Below are positions 1 to 15,000 of a DNA stretch of 63,476 bases, piece by piece. This stretch comes from an uncultured Muribaculaceae bacterium (GTDB taxonomy: Bacteria; Bacteroidota; Bacteroidia; Bacteroidales; Muribaculaceae). A program made the position numbers and the translations under genes. The notes under the pieces are model-generated. The model ran no database searches. It had not been told where the DNA came from and worked only from the letters and a program-made list of their open reading frames with translations. The stretch is taken from the NCBI GenBank assembly GCA_944321865.1, contig CALUMZ010000001.1, positions 1 through 63,476 on the forward strand, in the 5' to 3' direction. The number at the start of each line of letters is the position of its first letter. Position 1 is the first letter of the stretch.

Positions 1-3000
1 GCATCATATATAGACCGGTCAAGGCTTCTGCCCATTTCCCTTGAAGTAACAAAAGCGGCAAAACGGGCGCAGTTCTCTATGGCTCTGTTGAGTTCGTCAA
101 GGCGTTCAGCCAGCAGGCTAATCGCACGGCGTATGTTGAGTTTTCCGTTCGCTTTTTTGAGTTCCTTGCGGATGTCATTCTTATGCTGTTCGATGTCACG
201 GATATTTGCATATCCTGTCTCACCACCGTTCATCATGAACTGATAAAACATCGCTTCTGTCTTGTCGTTCATGTCAAGAGTGCCATTGCGAAGTTTTGCC
301 AGAAGGATTTTCATTCTTGCCGGATTTGCCTTCGTCAAGTAATTCCGGTGGAAACGCAAGGCATAATTCGGGCTTTCCTTTATCCATGCCATAGAGTTTG
401 TATATAGCATGTCTCGCATGAAGTTCGACACGATGAAGTCCGGATTGCGTGTCGTGTAGAAAGCACTCAACTGACGGTTCAGTTTCTCTCCTACACGGAG
501 TACCGCACCGATAACGCCGGAGGTGTCATTGTCCGGATTTGTCTGTCCGTTCAATGCCTGGGCTGCTCTCGGATTGCCGTTGATAGTAATCACATAATCC
601 CGTCCTCCTCGCTTGACAACAACTTGATGTTGCCGTAAATCCCTACTGTCAATCACACGGTATGGGATATTCTCGGCATCACGACCTCTTTTGTACAGGT
701 CCGGGAACTGTTGCTCCAACTGCTTCATCTTTTCCTCGAAGTCGTGCATCTTCTGTTCGACAGTTTCCGGACTGTCGGAAACCTCGATATTGTCCGGAAA
801 TACCGGTTTCCACTCGTCAGTAACTGAATCATATTCCAACCAAAGGTCGCTTATGCTCACAAGGTCACTCGGATGATTGAGTGCAAAGTTCAGAAAACGC
901 TGCTTCACGAGCTTGTTGCGGTTGCCCTGCATGATTGCGCTTTCAGCCATTGATTGCAGATTGGCAAACGGATCATCGGCTTTCGACCTACGACCCTCCG
1001 CTTTCTTGATAGGGGCATTGAATGCGCTGCTCTTGTGCGTGAGGTAGGCGTATGCCTCGGCACTCGTCTTTTCATCAAATCCACGCAAAGGGATGTAGAA
1101 CTCGTACATGTCCGATATACTGTCGTATGTAGCTTTGCTCATCATTCCGCATTCGTATGACTTCTGGAGTATAGCCTTGCTGACGGCATTGACCCTTTCC
1201 CATAAATTGGCTGTGTCGTGCGCTGATTCATAGTCGTCCACTATCTGCAGGGCTTCTGCTTCCGCAGAGGCAACATCATCATACCCGGTAAGGGCGGTAA
1301 GACCGGCATAGTCCTTTTCCCTGAACTTGTCTATAAAGTCCTGCAATGTCAGTTTGCTGTTGGGGTGTTCTTTCTGCCGCTTCTCGTATTCAGCCTTGGC
1401 ATCTCTTTCCGCCATGACGGTATTTCGCTCAAGTCCGTGCTTTGCCATCATATAGTAGGTCAGTTCCTCCCTTGCAGCTCTTGTCGGTGCAAGTTTGGCT
1501 ACCTCGTCAAGCATAGGCTTGAACAATAGCCGGGCGAATGCGTCAGCCTCCGCTTTATTCACGCTTGACAGGCGGTTTTCTCCCAGATATGCGTTCTCGA
1601 ATCCGTCCACATCCTCAATGTTCTTACCTTGGCCGAGAATTGCAGTCATGGCTTCTTTCAATCCGAGCATACTGTCTTGTAATGCTTCCAGCAACTGATA
1701 CATTCCGCTGCGGACACGCTGCTCGTACCTGTCTCTCGCCAATGCTCTCTCATGTATTTCCGGGTCCCCGTCACGATACATTGTATCCTCCTCAACCTTG
1801 GGATTCTCAAAATTCCTTACTATATTTGCAGCAGATACAAGGTCTTGCTTGTCTATTTCCTGCTGAACGGACTGGGACGCTGAGGAGAGCCAAGCGAGGC
1901 CTTTCTCTTTGTCAGCCCATACCAATGTATTGTTCTGAACAATAGGATAGATAACATCTGCTTCATTCCGTCCATGTACAGAACGAATGTCATTTACCTC
2001 CAAGACATCCTTACCGTCTTGTATTGTTTGGCTTAAAGATATGGCAACACATACATTCTTGCCATCCCTATCTTTCATCTCAGTTAATACCCCCAATACA
2101 TCATCGGTTCGTTGGAAAACGAATATAGGTTCAGACAAATGTTGTGGCATGTTTTCAAGTGCCATTGGCTCAACGTTATGCTTCTTGGTACTTCCTTTAG
2201 TCATTATTCTTTGCCGCATCACGATGGGCAAATCGGGCAAGAACATACGCATCACACCGTTGGGATTGCCCAAATGGAACATCTCGTTTTTGTCCATTTC
2301 GCCAGATTTGTAACGGCGCAACTCGTCATTGAAGCGTTCATTCACAGCGTGCTGTTCATTCGTATACTCCCTGACACCCAATTCATACTGTTTGGCAATA
2401 TCGGCGGCCTCGGTGAAGATGTCATTGCGGTCTCCGTTGCGTAAATTCTCGTAACTGCGCCACAGCACATAGCGCAGTTCATTGTCACCCAACGTCATGC
2501 CACTGAAACCCACCTTGCGCAGCATGTCGATGAAGAAGTTCTTTATCTTCTGCCACCACCCGGTCTTTCGGGCGTTCTCAAAGTCGGTACGCTCGGCAAG
2601 TCCGGCAAGATATTCCTCGGTAGCCTTTCTGAAATCCCAACCGTGCTTCTTTGACAATTCTACAATTCTGCGGCGTACATCTTCGGAGGCATTGTTGAAT
2701 ACATTGTCAAGGAAGGTGTCAAAATGCTTTCCGAACATCTGTCGTAAGCCATAGTGCGCCACAGCTTCATGAAGCAAAGTCATTTCAACATCAGCAACAC
2801 TTCTATTGTTCGGTATGACAATAGTTATCTTCTGCGAACTCTTGGAGTAGAAGCCTTTTGCACGGGCTTTCTTGCCGTCCAATCCGCTTACATTTGTAAC
2901 TACCTCAACATTGTGGAGGTTGAGTTTCTTCGCAAGTTCATTGACCCGTTTGACCATTTCCCGGCGTTCTGCCCGTGGATTCACTTTGGACATTTCGTCA

Positions 3001-6000
3001 GCAAGACGGAAATCAGCATTGAGTCTGTTGATTTCCTCGTCAGTTACTGCGCCCTCCTGTCGGCGTTGCGGTTCTCGTCCTGCTTTCTCAACCATTTCAT
3101 CAACCTCTGTAGGAGTGAGCAGTCTATTCACACGCATTGCACCCGTGATAATCCAAGGATCTGTCTCTGGATTTGGATTGGTACGGTAACGGTAAGAGCC
3201 GTTCTGCGGAACTCTCGGAAGTCCTGCAAGGGAATGTTGGAATTTACCGTTGGCATTCATTCCATAACTCATTGCCTCCTCTTGATAGTCAACATCATCG
3301 GCATACTCGACTTCTGCCCATACGAAATTTGCAGGGAACAGTTCTTTGTTGCCGTATTCATCCATGCGATTGAATTGCAGGGCATACGGGATTTCTCCCA
3401 AATGCCATCCCGGACGATAGGCAAGTTTACCGCTTCCACCTTGTGTACCTTTACCTCCGGCTTTCACTTGGTTGCGCCCTGTCTTGCTCTGTCCTGCAAT
3501 AGGTGCTGCATCAGCATCGAGCCATACTCCCACAGGGGTTTCCGCTCCGCCGGGATTGGCAACCATAGGAGGATAGAGTTTGCCATTCTTCAACACGAAT
3601 ACCTTGTATCCGATACCTGTCTTTACAGGGGGATCGCTTTCACGAATACGATAAACGGTATCATCGTCTCGCATGAGGATGTCATCATCCTCGTCTATAC
3701 CGGAAATGTTGTCAGCAGCCTCGATACCGGCATCCATTTTCGCATACTTGGCTTCTTTCTCCTCCATTTCCTTTTTCATCAGCTCCGAATACTCCTGGTA
3801 TTGCTTGCGAGCCTGTTCAAGTTCATCGTTGAACTCGAAAGGTTTTCCCTCTCTTGAAAGCAATTGTTCCAATTCCGACTGATTGTGTGCGAGACTGCGT
3901 TCTGCTGCTTCGGCTCTTTCGGCAAACACCTTACCTGTAATCACATTGTTGATAATATCCTCAACGCCATTGCGGAGCAAAGATTGATGTATAGGGACAT
4001 CTTCAAGTCCGAGTTCCGGGCAGGAATAGGTCATTTTCCTGTGAACATCAGTAAACAGTTGTCCTCCACTTCGTCCAATCTCCCGGCTTAATACAGTTTG
4101 CACCTTGAATGTATATCCACCCAAAGAGATTGAAATCTGTCGTGTCTGGTCGCCGGAAGCTCCGTTCTGCTTCATCTTCTTGACTTCATCAAGGATATTC
4201 TTGTTATGCTCTTTGAAGAAGTCGCCCATTTCATCAAAGGAAGTGAAGCTGCGCTTTCCTGCTGTTATCTCCTTGAATGTCCCGTCCGGGAAAGACTTTT
4301 TGACTGCCTCCAAATATCCACGCTGCGCCTTGCTTCTCTGCTCTGCGGAAGCGATGAGGGCTTTGAGTTTCGGTTTGGCGTTGTGTATGTAGGTCTGATC
4401 GACTTCCCATTGCTTCTTACGGGTCTCATACTTCCGGACATTCTTCTCGGCATTGTTCTTAAGCATGGCGTACTCGCTTCCGGAGAGTTGCGCTACGGTA
4501 TCTCCGAAAACATCCTCATCTTCTTCAAGCACACGGTTTACCATGCTGTTGGACATCATCTGCTTGCCGTTCATGATGCTGTCAGCGATAGCACCTTTGG
4601 TTTTCAGACGCTGATATGCGGTCACATCAAGACTGTCCTCCACACCGAAACGCAGGATACGGACAGGTTTGCCCATTTCCTTATGCAGGTTGCCCTGTCT
4701 CAGAATACGACCGTTGCGTTGGGTATAGTCCATCGGTCTGTTTGGTGCATCGAGATGAATCAGAGTATGCAGCCGTTCCTGTATGTTCACGCCTGTACCG
4801 AGAGTGAATGTAGAACCGAGTATTACCCGAACCTCGCCACGGTTCACTTTGGCGAAGATTTCAAGTTTCTTCTTGTCGGTTATGCCGGACTTCATCACAA
4901 CAATCTGTTCGGCAGGGACACCTTCCGCAATGAGTTTACTCTTGATGTCCTCATAGATGTTGAAGCCGCTCTGATTGTTCTGGTAGTTGTCTGCAAATAT
5001 GGCTACAGTTCCTTTATATGATTCAGTCTCTTTCAGCGAGCGCAGGGTTTGCCGCACGGCTTCATTGGTCTTGCTGTTCGGGTCATCTTCCGCATCAGCC
5101 TGTACGAGACGGGCATCAACGGCTGCGGCTTTAGCTATTCCGTTCATAGTGAGCGGAATGTAGCTGTGCTCCCGTTTCTCCTTGCCGCTCATTTTCTCGA
5201 ATTCCTCAAGCTGCGACTTGACAAACTTCATAATGCCACGCAATGCCCGTGTCTGTGGCAGGTAGATGTCCTGTGCCTTGCCGTTCTCAATCTCCGGAAT
5301 CTTGTCACTCACTCCTCCTGCTTCACGGGTAAGCACGGTATCAGCGACACCAGACCAGATGCGAACCAATTCCGGGAGATTGACATACCCGGCAAAACGG
5401 TTGTTCTCTTTGAATTTTCCGCTTGTCGTGAACTCCAACATCTGCTGAATGTTTCCGAAGTTCCGCACGAAATCGTCAAAGTAGTATATGCCGTACTCTT
5501 TCATTGTGTCTGACGGCATGAGATAACGCATGAATGTCCATATCTCCGCCGCCGTGTTGCTGATTGGAGTACCGGTTGCGAAAATCACATTCCGTCCGTT
5601 ATTCTTTTCAAGAACCGCCTGCGTTTTCAAGTACACGCCTTGCGACTTCTTGCTGTATGACGGATCCACACCTTTCACAGCTCGCTGCATCGCAGTGGCA
5701 AATCCAAGATGTTTGTATTCGTGTGCCTCATCTATAAGCAGGGCATCAATGCCCATGTCATCGAAATTCTCCACATCGTCAGTCCTGCGGTCAAGCATTT
5801 CCTTTGCCCGGACTTCTGCATTCTGCAATGCCACAGCCTTTTTCTTCTGTTCATTCGCAGAACGCTTCTTGGAGGCTTCATCGGTAAGTCCTGCAAGTTG
5901 TTCCTCCAACTGCTCAATTTCCCTTTCAGCCTGCCGGGTAATCATGCTTTTGCCGTTTGGATCGGCTTCTTTCATCTGCTCAAGGACAATCATCTTCTCC

Positions 6001-9000
6001 TGTATCTTGTCTTGAACAAAAGCCATCTGGCGTTCCTCGCTGTCCGGAATGAACTCAAAGGTAGATTGAGGGACAACAATCATGTCCCAATCATTGTAGC
6101 GTATTTTGGCATAGAAGTTCTTTCTTCCCTCTGCGCTGCGGTCTGATTCTTCAAGTGTCAGTATTTTGGCATTCGGATACAGTTCCTTTGCGCTTGCGAC
6201 AAACTGACCTACGGTAGCATTCTGAACGACTATCATAGGCTTCCGGGCAGTTCCGAGCCTGCGCATTTCCATTGCGGTGGAGATAAGCGTGAATGTTTTG
6301 CCTGTGCCGACTTCATGAGCAAGCAGCAGGGGCTGCATTGTCCCTCGCACAATAGCCTTGCCTTGGTGGGATCTCATCTTGAATTTATGAGATGCTCCAC
6401 CGAAGTATTCCGGCACGAAATCGTCCGGGATGCTCATAGGCACGAAATTGTTGAATGTGTCGTTGTAGATGCGCTCGATGGTGGCGGACATTTCCGAGTC
6501 GTTCTGCATCTTCTGTCTTGCCCAATCCTTGAAATCCTGCCGGATTTCGTCAATCTTGGCAGAGCAAGCCTGCGTAGCTTCTTTGTCGGTAATCGTCTCT
6601 GTTGTTCCGTCCCATTTACGGTTAGTCTGTGAAACTGTAATGGAGCGGTTCTGAATAGCAGCTTCAATAAGGGTATGCCCGAAAATGGTCTTGCGCAACA
6701 TTTCACTGACCACACCCATAGAGCGGTTCTTCTCTACATTCAGTCCATATTCCGGGGCTTTCATGAACCAAGTTCCACCTGTCGCCGTGAAACGCACATC
6801 AATGTCGGTGCGTTCCTTGACATATTCCTCATACAGTTTCGGGTCAATCCATGACGAGCCGAGAGTGAAATCTATCAAATGGGCAGGGATGTCCATCGGA
6901 ATGACTTCCTGCAACGCCTTGATATTTCCGTCATAAATACCGTTCTCATTGTTTTCCTGCGCAATACGGAGTTTTTCACGGACATTGCCGCTCAAATACT
7001 GAAACGACACCTCTATCTGGCGTGTAGCCGGATCCTCAAAGCCATATCCGTTGTCGATGATGTCTTTTCTTACATCCTCGACATTCTCTCCGAGCTGACC
7101 TGCAATGTACGGCACATCAATTCGACCGAACTTGAAAACGCTGGCGATGATTCCGTCCTTGACATTGGTAGGGGTCGGCTCTTTTTCTTTCTCCACTACA
7201 CGCTTGCTGAATACATCTGTCTTTCCGAACTTTTGGACTTTATTGCCGTTCTTGTCTCCGGTCTCCTCGTATTTTTCAAGAGAGAACACATTCGGGAAAT
7301 CCACATCATTCCGCAAGAAAGATATGGATGTATTCTTGTTGAAGTGTCCGTAGGTACTTACAAAATCATCATAAGCCTTATTCAGTTTGTCAAGCAACGG
7401 TTTCAGTCCCTTGTCGCTCTCATTGTTTGTCTGATAGTCCAGAACATCAGCAAGAGCATTCTTAATGGCTTCGTAAGCCTTGAAACACTCCAATTTCGTG
7501 TGTCCCTTGACCTTGTTGGCATTCACTTCAAGAGGATAATATCCGCCGACACTGGCAATGACAAGTTTGCCGTCTTTCTCATACAATTCACCGACTTTCT
7601 TGCCGTCAGCAGTAGCATCCGCAACATATCCGTTGTCCGAAGCGGTCTCGTTTTCGCTGCGGATTCCGTCATCTGTCCAATCCTTGCCGGAGAAACTGTT
7701 GACAAAATCAGACAACATCTGTTCCTGGGACTTGCCTCTTGTCGGGTAAAGTCCTTTTGATGTCGGTCTGAATGTGTCGCCCTCCTCAAAAGCGAAACGC
7801 ATCTCTCCGGCCATATTCTCCGGATGCTCTATGAAATAACGGTTGTAATCCATAGAGAGCTGCTTGATGACGGGGATTTGCTGTCCTTTTACCTTGCGAG
7901 TTTCGCCTGTATCGAATTCTGCCGTGCGCTCTCCGCTGATTGTGCTTACATCAATGGCATTCGGAGACTTTTTACCGTTAACCCTTTTACGAATGACGAT
8001 AATGTCAGATGTCACAGGAGTACCTCCGAAAGTCTTGTTGTTCATTCGGAATGCCCCAACGAAATCAGAACCTCCCTCATTGACAATCCAATCACGGAGT
8101 TTATTGCTGTTGTCAAGCGTTCCGTTGGAGGAAATGAATATGCCGATACCTCCCTCACGCAGTTTGCGCACATTCTTGGCAATACAGAAGTCATGTATAT
8201 TGTGGAACTTCTTCGACAGGTCTTTATCTCCTGTCGTATCGTCCACACGCAGACCGGTTACGAACGGAACATTGGTAATGGCAAGATCTACGCTACCGTT
8301 AGGAATGCGTGTCTGCTCGAAGCCTTGTATGTCCACTTGTGCATCCGGGTAGAGTAGGGAGAGTATGCTGCCGGATGTCTGGTCAATCTCTATTGCGTGA
8401 ATGTCGCTCCGCTCACTGATGCTTGTCGGCATCTGTCCCAAGATGTTTCCGATACCGGCAGAGCCTTCAAGGATATTCCCACCTTTGAAACCCATCTGTT
8501 CCGCAATGTCCCAAAGGGTATCAACGACATAAGCAGGGGTATAATAAGCACTGTTGGCACTCATTATCGCCTGTTCAAATCCCTCTGTCCCCAGAAGTTC
8601 TTGCAGTTTTAATGCAGTCTGATTGTCACTGAATGCTTTGCCCAGACCTCCCCAACCGCTGAATTTGCGGAGTACTGACATTTGTTCCGGGGTTGCGGTC
8701 TCTCCATTCCCGATAAGCTGCTGCGCAAGCTCAATAGCCTTGATGTTGGCATCAATACGGGCATCGACAGAAGCAGGCGCATGGTTAGCACCTCGTTCAG
8801 AGTGGTTGTTGCGTGTATTCTTCGGTGCTGTTACGGCATCTGCAAGTCGAGGTCGCACAGTCCTATTGACTTCATCGCTTTCTCTTTCTCCGATGCTGTC
8901 AGTTCCTCGATTTTCTTCTGTTTGGATTTCGCTACCGCTTTCAGAGCCTTCTGATAGTCTTTCTTCGTGTCTATCACTGTCGGCTGGCAATCTTTCGGAG

Positions 9001-12000
9001 CGAACTGCATCATTTCCTTGTAATCCATTTTCGTTGTCATTTATTCGTTTAACATCTGATAGTTCTGCCAACTCATACATCATGGGCGCAAGTCCTGTGT
9101 CAAGTACAGGTCTGCCATCCTCCTCAATGTCATATACAGTGGCAGGTTGCCCCTTGTAGAGAACCTTTTCCCCTTTGCTGAACTTCTGCGGCTCATTGGC
9201 AGGCTCATTTTCTTCTTCAAAGATTTCTCCAAAGAGATTGCCTTGTATATGCGAAGATACGGCATTTTTCTTTGCCTTTTTCGGTTTCTCCGTTTTATTT
9301 TCCTCTGACCTGGTTGAAGTCTCTGCAAGATTAAATTCTGGTACATGATACCTTACCCAATTCCGTACTTGTCTCAACAGTTCAGAATATGGCGTGTCTC
9401 TGTTGATCCATCCGTTATTGCTCACATATTGAGCCTGTCCGCTTGCGGTCGGGTTCTCAATACGGAAATACACATGGTCAAGAATAAGATTGTCCCTAAT
9501 TCCTTCCTTATAGTCGGTATCAAGGTCAATGTCTATGTACAATTCCCTGTCATTCGTCAGAGGCAGGCGGATAGATATGTCGCCACCTGCCGGGGCGATA
9601 TTCGCCACAGCATAACTTTTGCGTTTTCTGCCTTTCTTATCGACAATTGTATCCGGATCAATGCCCAAATCCTTTATCAGTCGTTTGGCAAGGGAATTGG
9701 CATCCTTTACGGCTTTCTTCTCGGCATTGCGCATATACCCGTATGCCTCGTTGAAGTCACTCTCAACCAAGTCTGCTTCATAATAACCGAGCAACGCAAG
9801 CTGTTGATTTACCTTTTCGAGTTGATTGTCGATAATGGCAATTTCATCATTTACTTGCTGTTCAGTTGTCGCAGTTTCGATGTTGCTTTCTGCCTTGCTT
9901 GCAGTAGTCTCTGCTTGGCTTGCAATAGTTTCTGTATCTGCTGTCGTTTGTTCATTTTCTTTTCTCCTTTCGTTATTGCGCTGATTTATGATTTCCTGTT
10001 TCACTCCGTCTGCCTGCTCCTGTATAGCCTGTTCTGCAACGACCGTTTCAGCAGTGGCAAATGGGTCTGTATTTTCCTTGTCGAAGTTGGCGACATCAAA
10101 TGTGCGAACCTCGTCATAGGAAGTCATGTCGGCAGACAAGCCGCTTGCATCAACCTCCGGCAGGTCTCTCGCTCCATTGTAAAATGCTTTGAGATATGGA
10201 CGGACTACATCGCCGAGGTCGGCAATCATTGACTTTGCGAATTCAGCAAATTTCCTTGCGCCTTTCTCGATGTGATAAACCGCCATTTCAGTACCGATAG
10301 CAAGGATTTCCGGGTCAATGCCCACATTGAGCTGACCCAGTTTCGCTTTCATTCTCCTTTTCAGCTCCTCATACCGTTCATCAGAGACGAGCTTATTTCC
10401 GCTCGGATTCTGTTTGTTTGACGGATTATCGCTATCTTTGTCAGTAGAAACAGTGTTTTGTAGAGTAGCTGTGTCATTCTGCTTGCCGGAAACGGTCGTG
10501 TCAGTGTCTGTCGAATTGTCACGGACACTGTTTTTCTCAGTATGATTTACATCGTTGAGGGTAGGATTTGTGTTAACTATTGCGATACCACTTCTATCAG
10601 CATATATACCCGTATCAAGCATATCTGCCAAGTCTTGTGCTATCCATGCAAGTGTTTGCCCATCACCTTGCGCAATAGCCTCCTTAAAATAAACATACTC
10701 CGTAACTTCCGCATTGCCCGCTACAAACCTGTTAGGTTGACGGCGAGACTTGATAACAATGCTAATCTCTTTCTCATTTTCATCTGCATTCTCTCCATTA
10801 ACATTGTGGTTGCTCAGACGAAGTGTGTATTCTATACCGGAATTATCCTTAAAACCGAAATAATAGCTTTGCTTCGGTTTGCTTGAATGGTCTCCCATTG
10901 CGACCGCCAAGTCTTTGATAAATCCCCTTGTTGTACGCTTCCCGACATATTTGTGTACGATGTTGTTCAACTCATGCTTTGCAGATAACTTGTTAATTGC
11001 TATCTTTGCACTCTGAACCGCATCGGAGTCAACTGTGGAGCCTGTGGTTAAGTCCTGCCGACCTTGGTCGGAAGAAGCCGGTTGACTATCCTGCGGTTTT
11101 TCTTTTTTTACATGGTCGCTCAACTTGGCTTCACCATTCTCCCGTATGGCTTGCATCAGACCTTCAACATCCACTTGCTTTGGCTGCGTGGATGGGGTAC
11201 TTGCCTCTCGCAAATCCGCAATGGAGACCGGTGCAGCATCATCAAGTTGTTCTCCGGTCGGGTCAAGTACAGCCTGTGCAAATTTGTCGGCATCAGCCTC
11301 ATTGTCGAAAATGAAGCCGCCTTTGCCAAAAGAGGAATAATACCCACCGAAATCCTTTACCCGTTTCTTCAGTTCCAGAAAACGCTCACGGGGCATCTGT
11401 TCCGTGAATTTGACGGCATGGATGTATGTGCCGTTCTTCTTATGGAAACGCCTTTCAACCGTATATCCGTCCGGTTTGTTTTCATTGCCGGGCATTTCAG
11501 TGTCTTTCTTGACAGTCTTGTACTCGGCAAAAGGCTTTGTCTTGCGGTGGCTGCTGTTAATCCATTTCTCGAACTCGTCAATGGTTACAGGAGTGCAGAC
11601 AAGTTTGCGCTTTTCTGCCCATTCCTTGTCATAGTTGCTCGCAAAGGCTGATTGTGCCTCGTCAGCATCATTGAAGCCAAGCATTACTTTATGCTCGTCA
11701 AATGTTCCGTCCTCATTGTATTGGTCAATGACGAACGCACGACTGCCGTTCCAACCATCAATGTTGTCGGAAAGGAATACATCTATATGGTCTCCATCAA
11801 CACCCTCCGTGCCACGGATGTAGCCGTATGAGTTGTTCATTGTGACAGACCACTTCTTGCCGTTTGCATCAACACCGCTGCGGACAGATCCTCTCGGATT
11901 CTCAATAGTCACATCGAAAGTGCCTACCTGTACATGTCCCTTCCTGTAATTCCCGGCTTTTTTCTGCCCCTCGGTGGGGTTGGTGTCGGTTTCCTGCTCG

Positions 12001-15000
12001 GCTTTTGCTACTTTTTCGCCCAAACCTTGCTTTTCTCCCGGATTATCAGTACCTTTGTTCCAAGAAGATTTAACATCGTCACGAGATTGAAGGCTTATTG
12101 CGGGTGCAGTTTCGTCTGCATGACTGATGGAGGAAGTGCCGTCCTCCGGCGATGCATTGGAATCATTGTCGGACGTAGGAACAAGGTCCGGTCCCTCCCG
12201 ACGAGGAGTTTCGGTTAAGTACCATTCAGAACTGAAAGGCAATCCATTACGGAGATGTAGAATGTTTCCATTCTGCATCTCCTTTTTTACAACCTTTGTA
12301 TCCACCTCATGGCTGCTTATTGACACTTCCATACCGTCCTTTTGAACGGTAACAGACTCAAAATTCACATAACGGCTTCCGTCTGCCTTGATGAATGTCT
12401 TAATGAAAAGTAGCTTGGTATCTCGCTCGACATTAGGTGCCGGTGCTTTTTTCTCAATTATTATGTCGGGATTTGAAAGAGTAGGAGCAACCATGCCAAA
12501 TTCCTTTTCGCGACCTTTTGCGAAGAACTTAGCTATTTGGTTCTCTCCCATCTTAACTTCTCCAACAGGCGTACTGATAATGCCATTTTCACCAAATTGC
12601 TCGTTCCACGTTGTGGGATTGAGTTCTACATTGGGCGCGACATCCGCTTGTTCTTGCATTTGTGCAAGCAGAATATCGCATTGTTCGTCATTCAAACGAA
12701 TACTTGCCCGCCGTGCTTTTTCGTCCACCGGCGCAGGTTGTCGTATATTTCCTGTCTCCGCCGTTCCATCACGTTGGGATAATCCGCTATCAGTTTCAGA
12801 TCCTCGGCTATTGTCCGTTTGTCTGCTTTCTCTCTCATCTCGTTCTCCTGCCGGAGCACTTCCATCGCCTCCTTGCTGCCCTCGTTGGCTTGCTGAACTA
12901 TCGTCAGCCAATACATTGCTTCGCTGTTGTCCATTGTAGTCTATATTTAATGCTTCCTTAATAGCCTGTGCGAGTGAGCGTGGAGTGTTGTCCGGCTTCT
13001 CGAACAGGTTTTCTTCTTGCGTTCCCTGTATGAGGTCATACAGCTTGTTGAATGTACCTTGAATCAAGCCTTGGCTTTCTCCCTTGTACATTGCCGCCAA
13101 ATGCAGGGCAAAGTTACTGTAATTCCCGGCCGGGAGATAGCTTTCCCCTGTCGCGTCGTCGATCTGGTATTGACGTTTCCAACCCTCGACGGCATACCTC
13201 GTCTCTTTCCAATTCTTTGCGGCCATGAATGCTGCGTCATGCGACAGGGCGTAGTATGCCCGGATTGAATTCTGTATCTCTTCAATCATGCGCTCGCTTG
13301 CAGGGCTGTCATAATCCCTGTATGCGGTCGCAAGAATGGCTTTCTGCGCCTTGGCAGGCATGAGGTTGAACATTTCCTCAAGTCTGGTGCTGCCGTCCTT
13401 GAAAATGCTCTGGTACATTATTCCCCGCAGGTCGTTCTTTGCCTCGGCAGTAATGTTGCCTTTGCTGTCAAATGCGCTCTTGTACTGGGTGGGGGAGATG
13501 TATCCTCTCTGGTTCATCCATTTCAGAACCTCGTCACCATTCTTGTCCACAAGTCCGGCAAAGGAGGTGTCATCGTCTGTTGATTGCAAGAGAAGATTTG
13601 CAAACGTGCGCATGTCCTTGCCGAGCCGTTGAATGGCGTTCTTCGGCTTTATGCGTTCAGTACCTCCGCTTTCCGTATCCTGTGCGACATACTGACCAAG
13701 CGCAATGGCAGTATTGTCCTCAACATCAAGCATATTGACAAGTACCGGTTTCTCTACCTTGTCAATGTCCTCCGGAGCGAGTCCGAAATCCTGTGCATGT
13801 TCTATCAGATATTGCCTGTACTTTTCAGCCTGCTCCTTGTATCCGTCCCACATATTGCGTAGTGCGGCACTGCGGTTATTACCCTGTATTACTTCTCCCC
13901 GTGCATTGACGGTAGGTGCGCCTGTGTAGGCGGTCACGGACGAAGTTATCTCCTCCGGTCTGATGTTCCCGGCAATCTTCTGCGCCGACAGGACGCTTGC
14001 ATCATCAATGCGTTCTTTCGGCTGTGCCTCGTCAATGAAATGCAGGGGATTGCGCATACCTGCAATGTGGCTCGGCTGCAACATGCTTGCATCTATGACG
14101 GCTACATGACCGCTCGGTATGGTGTTGTCGCTGAATTTGACTGCTACCTCCTTGCCCTGTACTACAGGTATCGGTTCCTGCCTGTCAATCTTGTGACCGT
14201 TTACACGCCTGTATCCTCTTGCTCTGGCATCTTTCGGAGCATCGTCTACCATGTCCGGCACACCGTTCAATGCTTCTCTTTCGATTCTTTCAGCTTCCTC
14301 ACGCTCGGCACGCTCTCTTTCCTCCTCGGCCCTGCGCCGCGCTGCGGCTTCATCAGCTTCCCGTCTGCGTTCTGCCTCCACAGCCGCTTTCCTGCGGTTG
14401 GCGGTCCCTGCAATCTTCTTCCAAATTTCAACCTGCCCGCGGGCTGCCTCCACAGCCGCCTTGCGCTGCTGCTGAGCTGCAATCTTCTCCGCAGGTGTCT
14501 TGCCCGAAATCTTCATGCCCTCCGCACGTTTTAGTGCCTTTTTCCGGTCTGATACCTCGCTGTCGGCTATCTCCTGTGCGTCCTGTTCGCTCCCGGTCTG
14601 CTCCACAATGGCATCCCATGCCGTATCTGCGTCTGCCTGCTCATACAGTGGCTGTCCCTGTTCGTCTTTGGGTATGCGGTCAAGCGCAGAACCTTGCATG
14701 TCGCCTTGCAAGGTTTCACCTGCGGAGTTGTCATGATTATCTGTTTCGGTGGTCTCCGGTGTCTCGGTATTTGCAGGGGAATCCACACGGGGACGCTCAT
14801 ATGCCACACCGTCATACTCCACCACTCGGCTGTCCAAATCCTCTTTCGCAAACATGGTCGGCTTCCACAGCCCGTTGGCAGGATTCTCTATCGCCACGAG
14901 GATACCGTCGGGCGTTATCTCCTCAATGCTGCCTCGCACCACGTTCCCGTCCACGTCACGCAGTGAAATCGGTTTGTTTATCTCATATTGCGGCCTCTGC

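Noticed and set aside
2754..3857. 367-codon plus-strand open frame
   Set aside because: It lies antisense to conserved domains of the giant gene (zincin and following LPD region). The product has no recognisable features, so it is a shadow.
9080..9346. 88-codon +1-frame ORF in the giant gene
   Set aside because: Unlike the two reported embedded ORFs it overlaps a well-folded part of the giant frame, and its product is Arg/Leu/Met-rich without normal composition.
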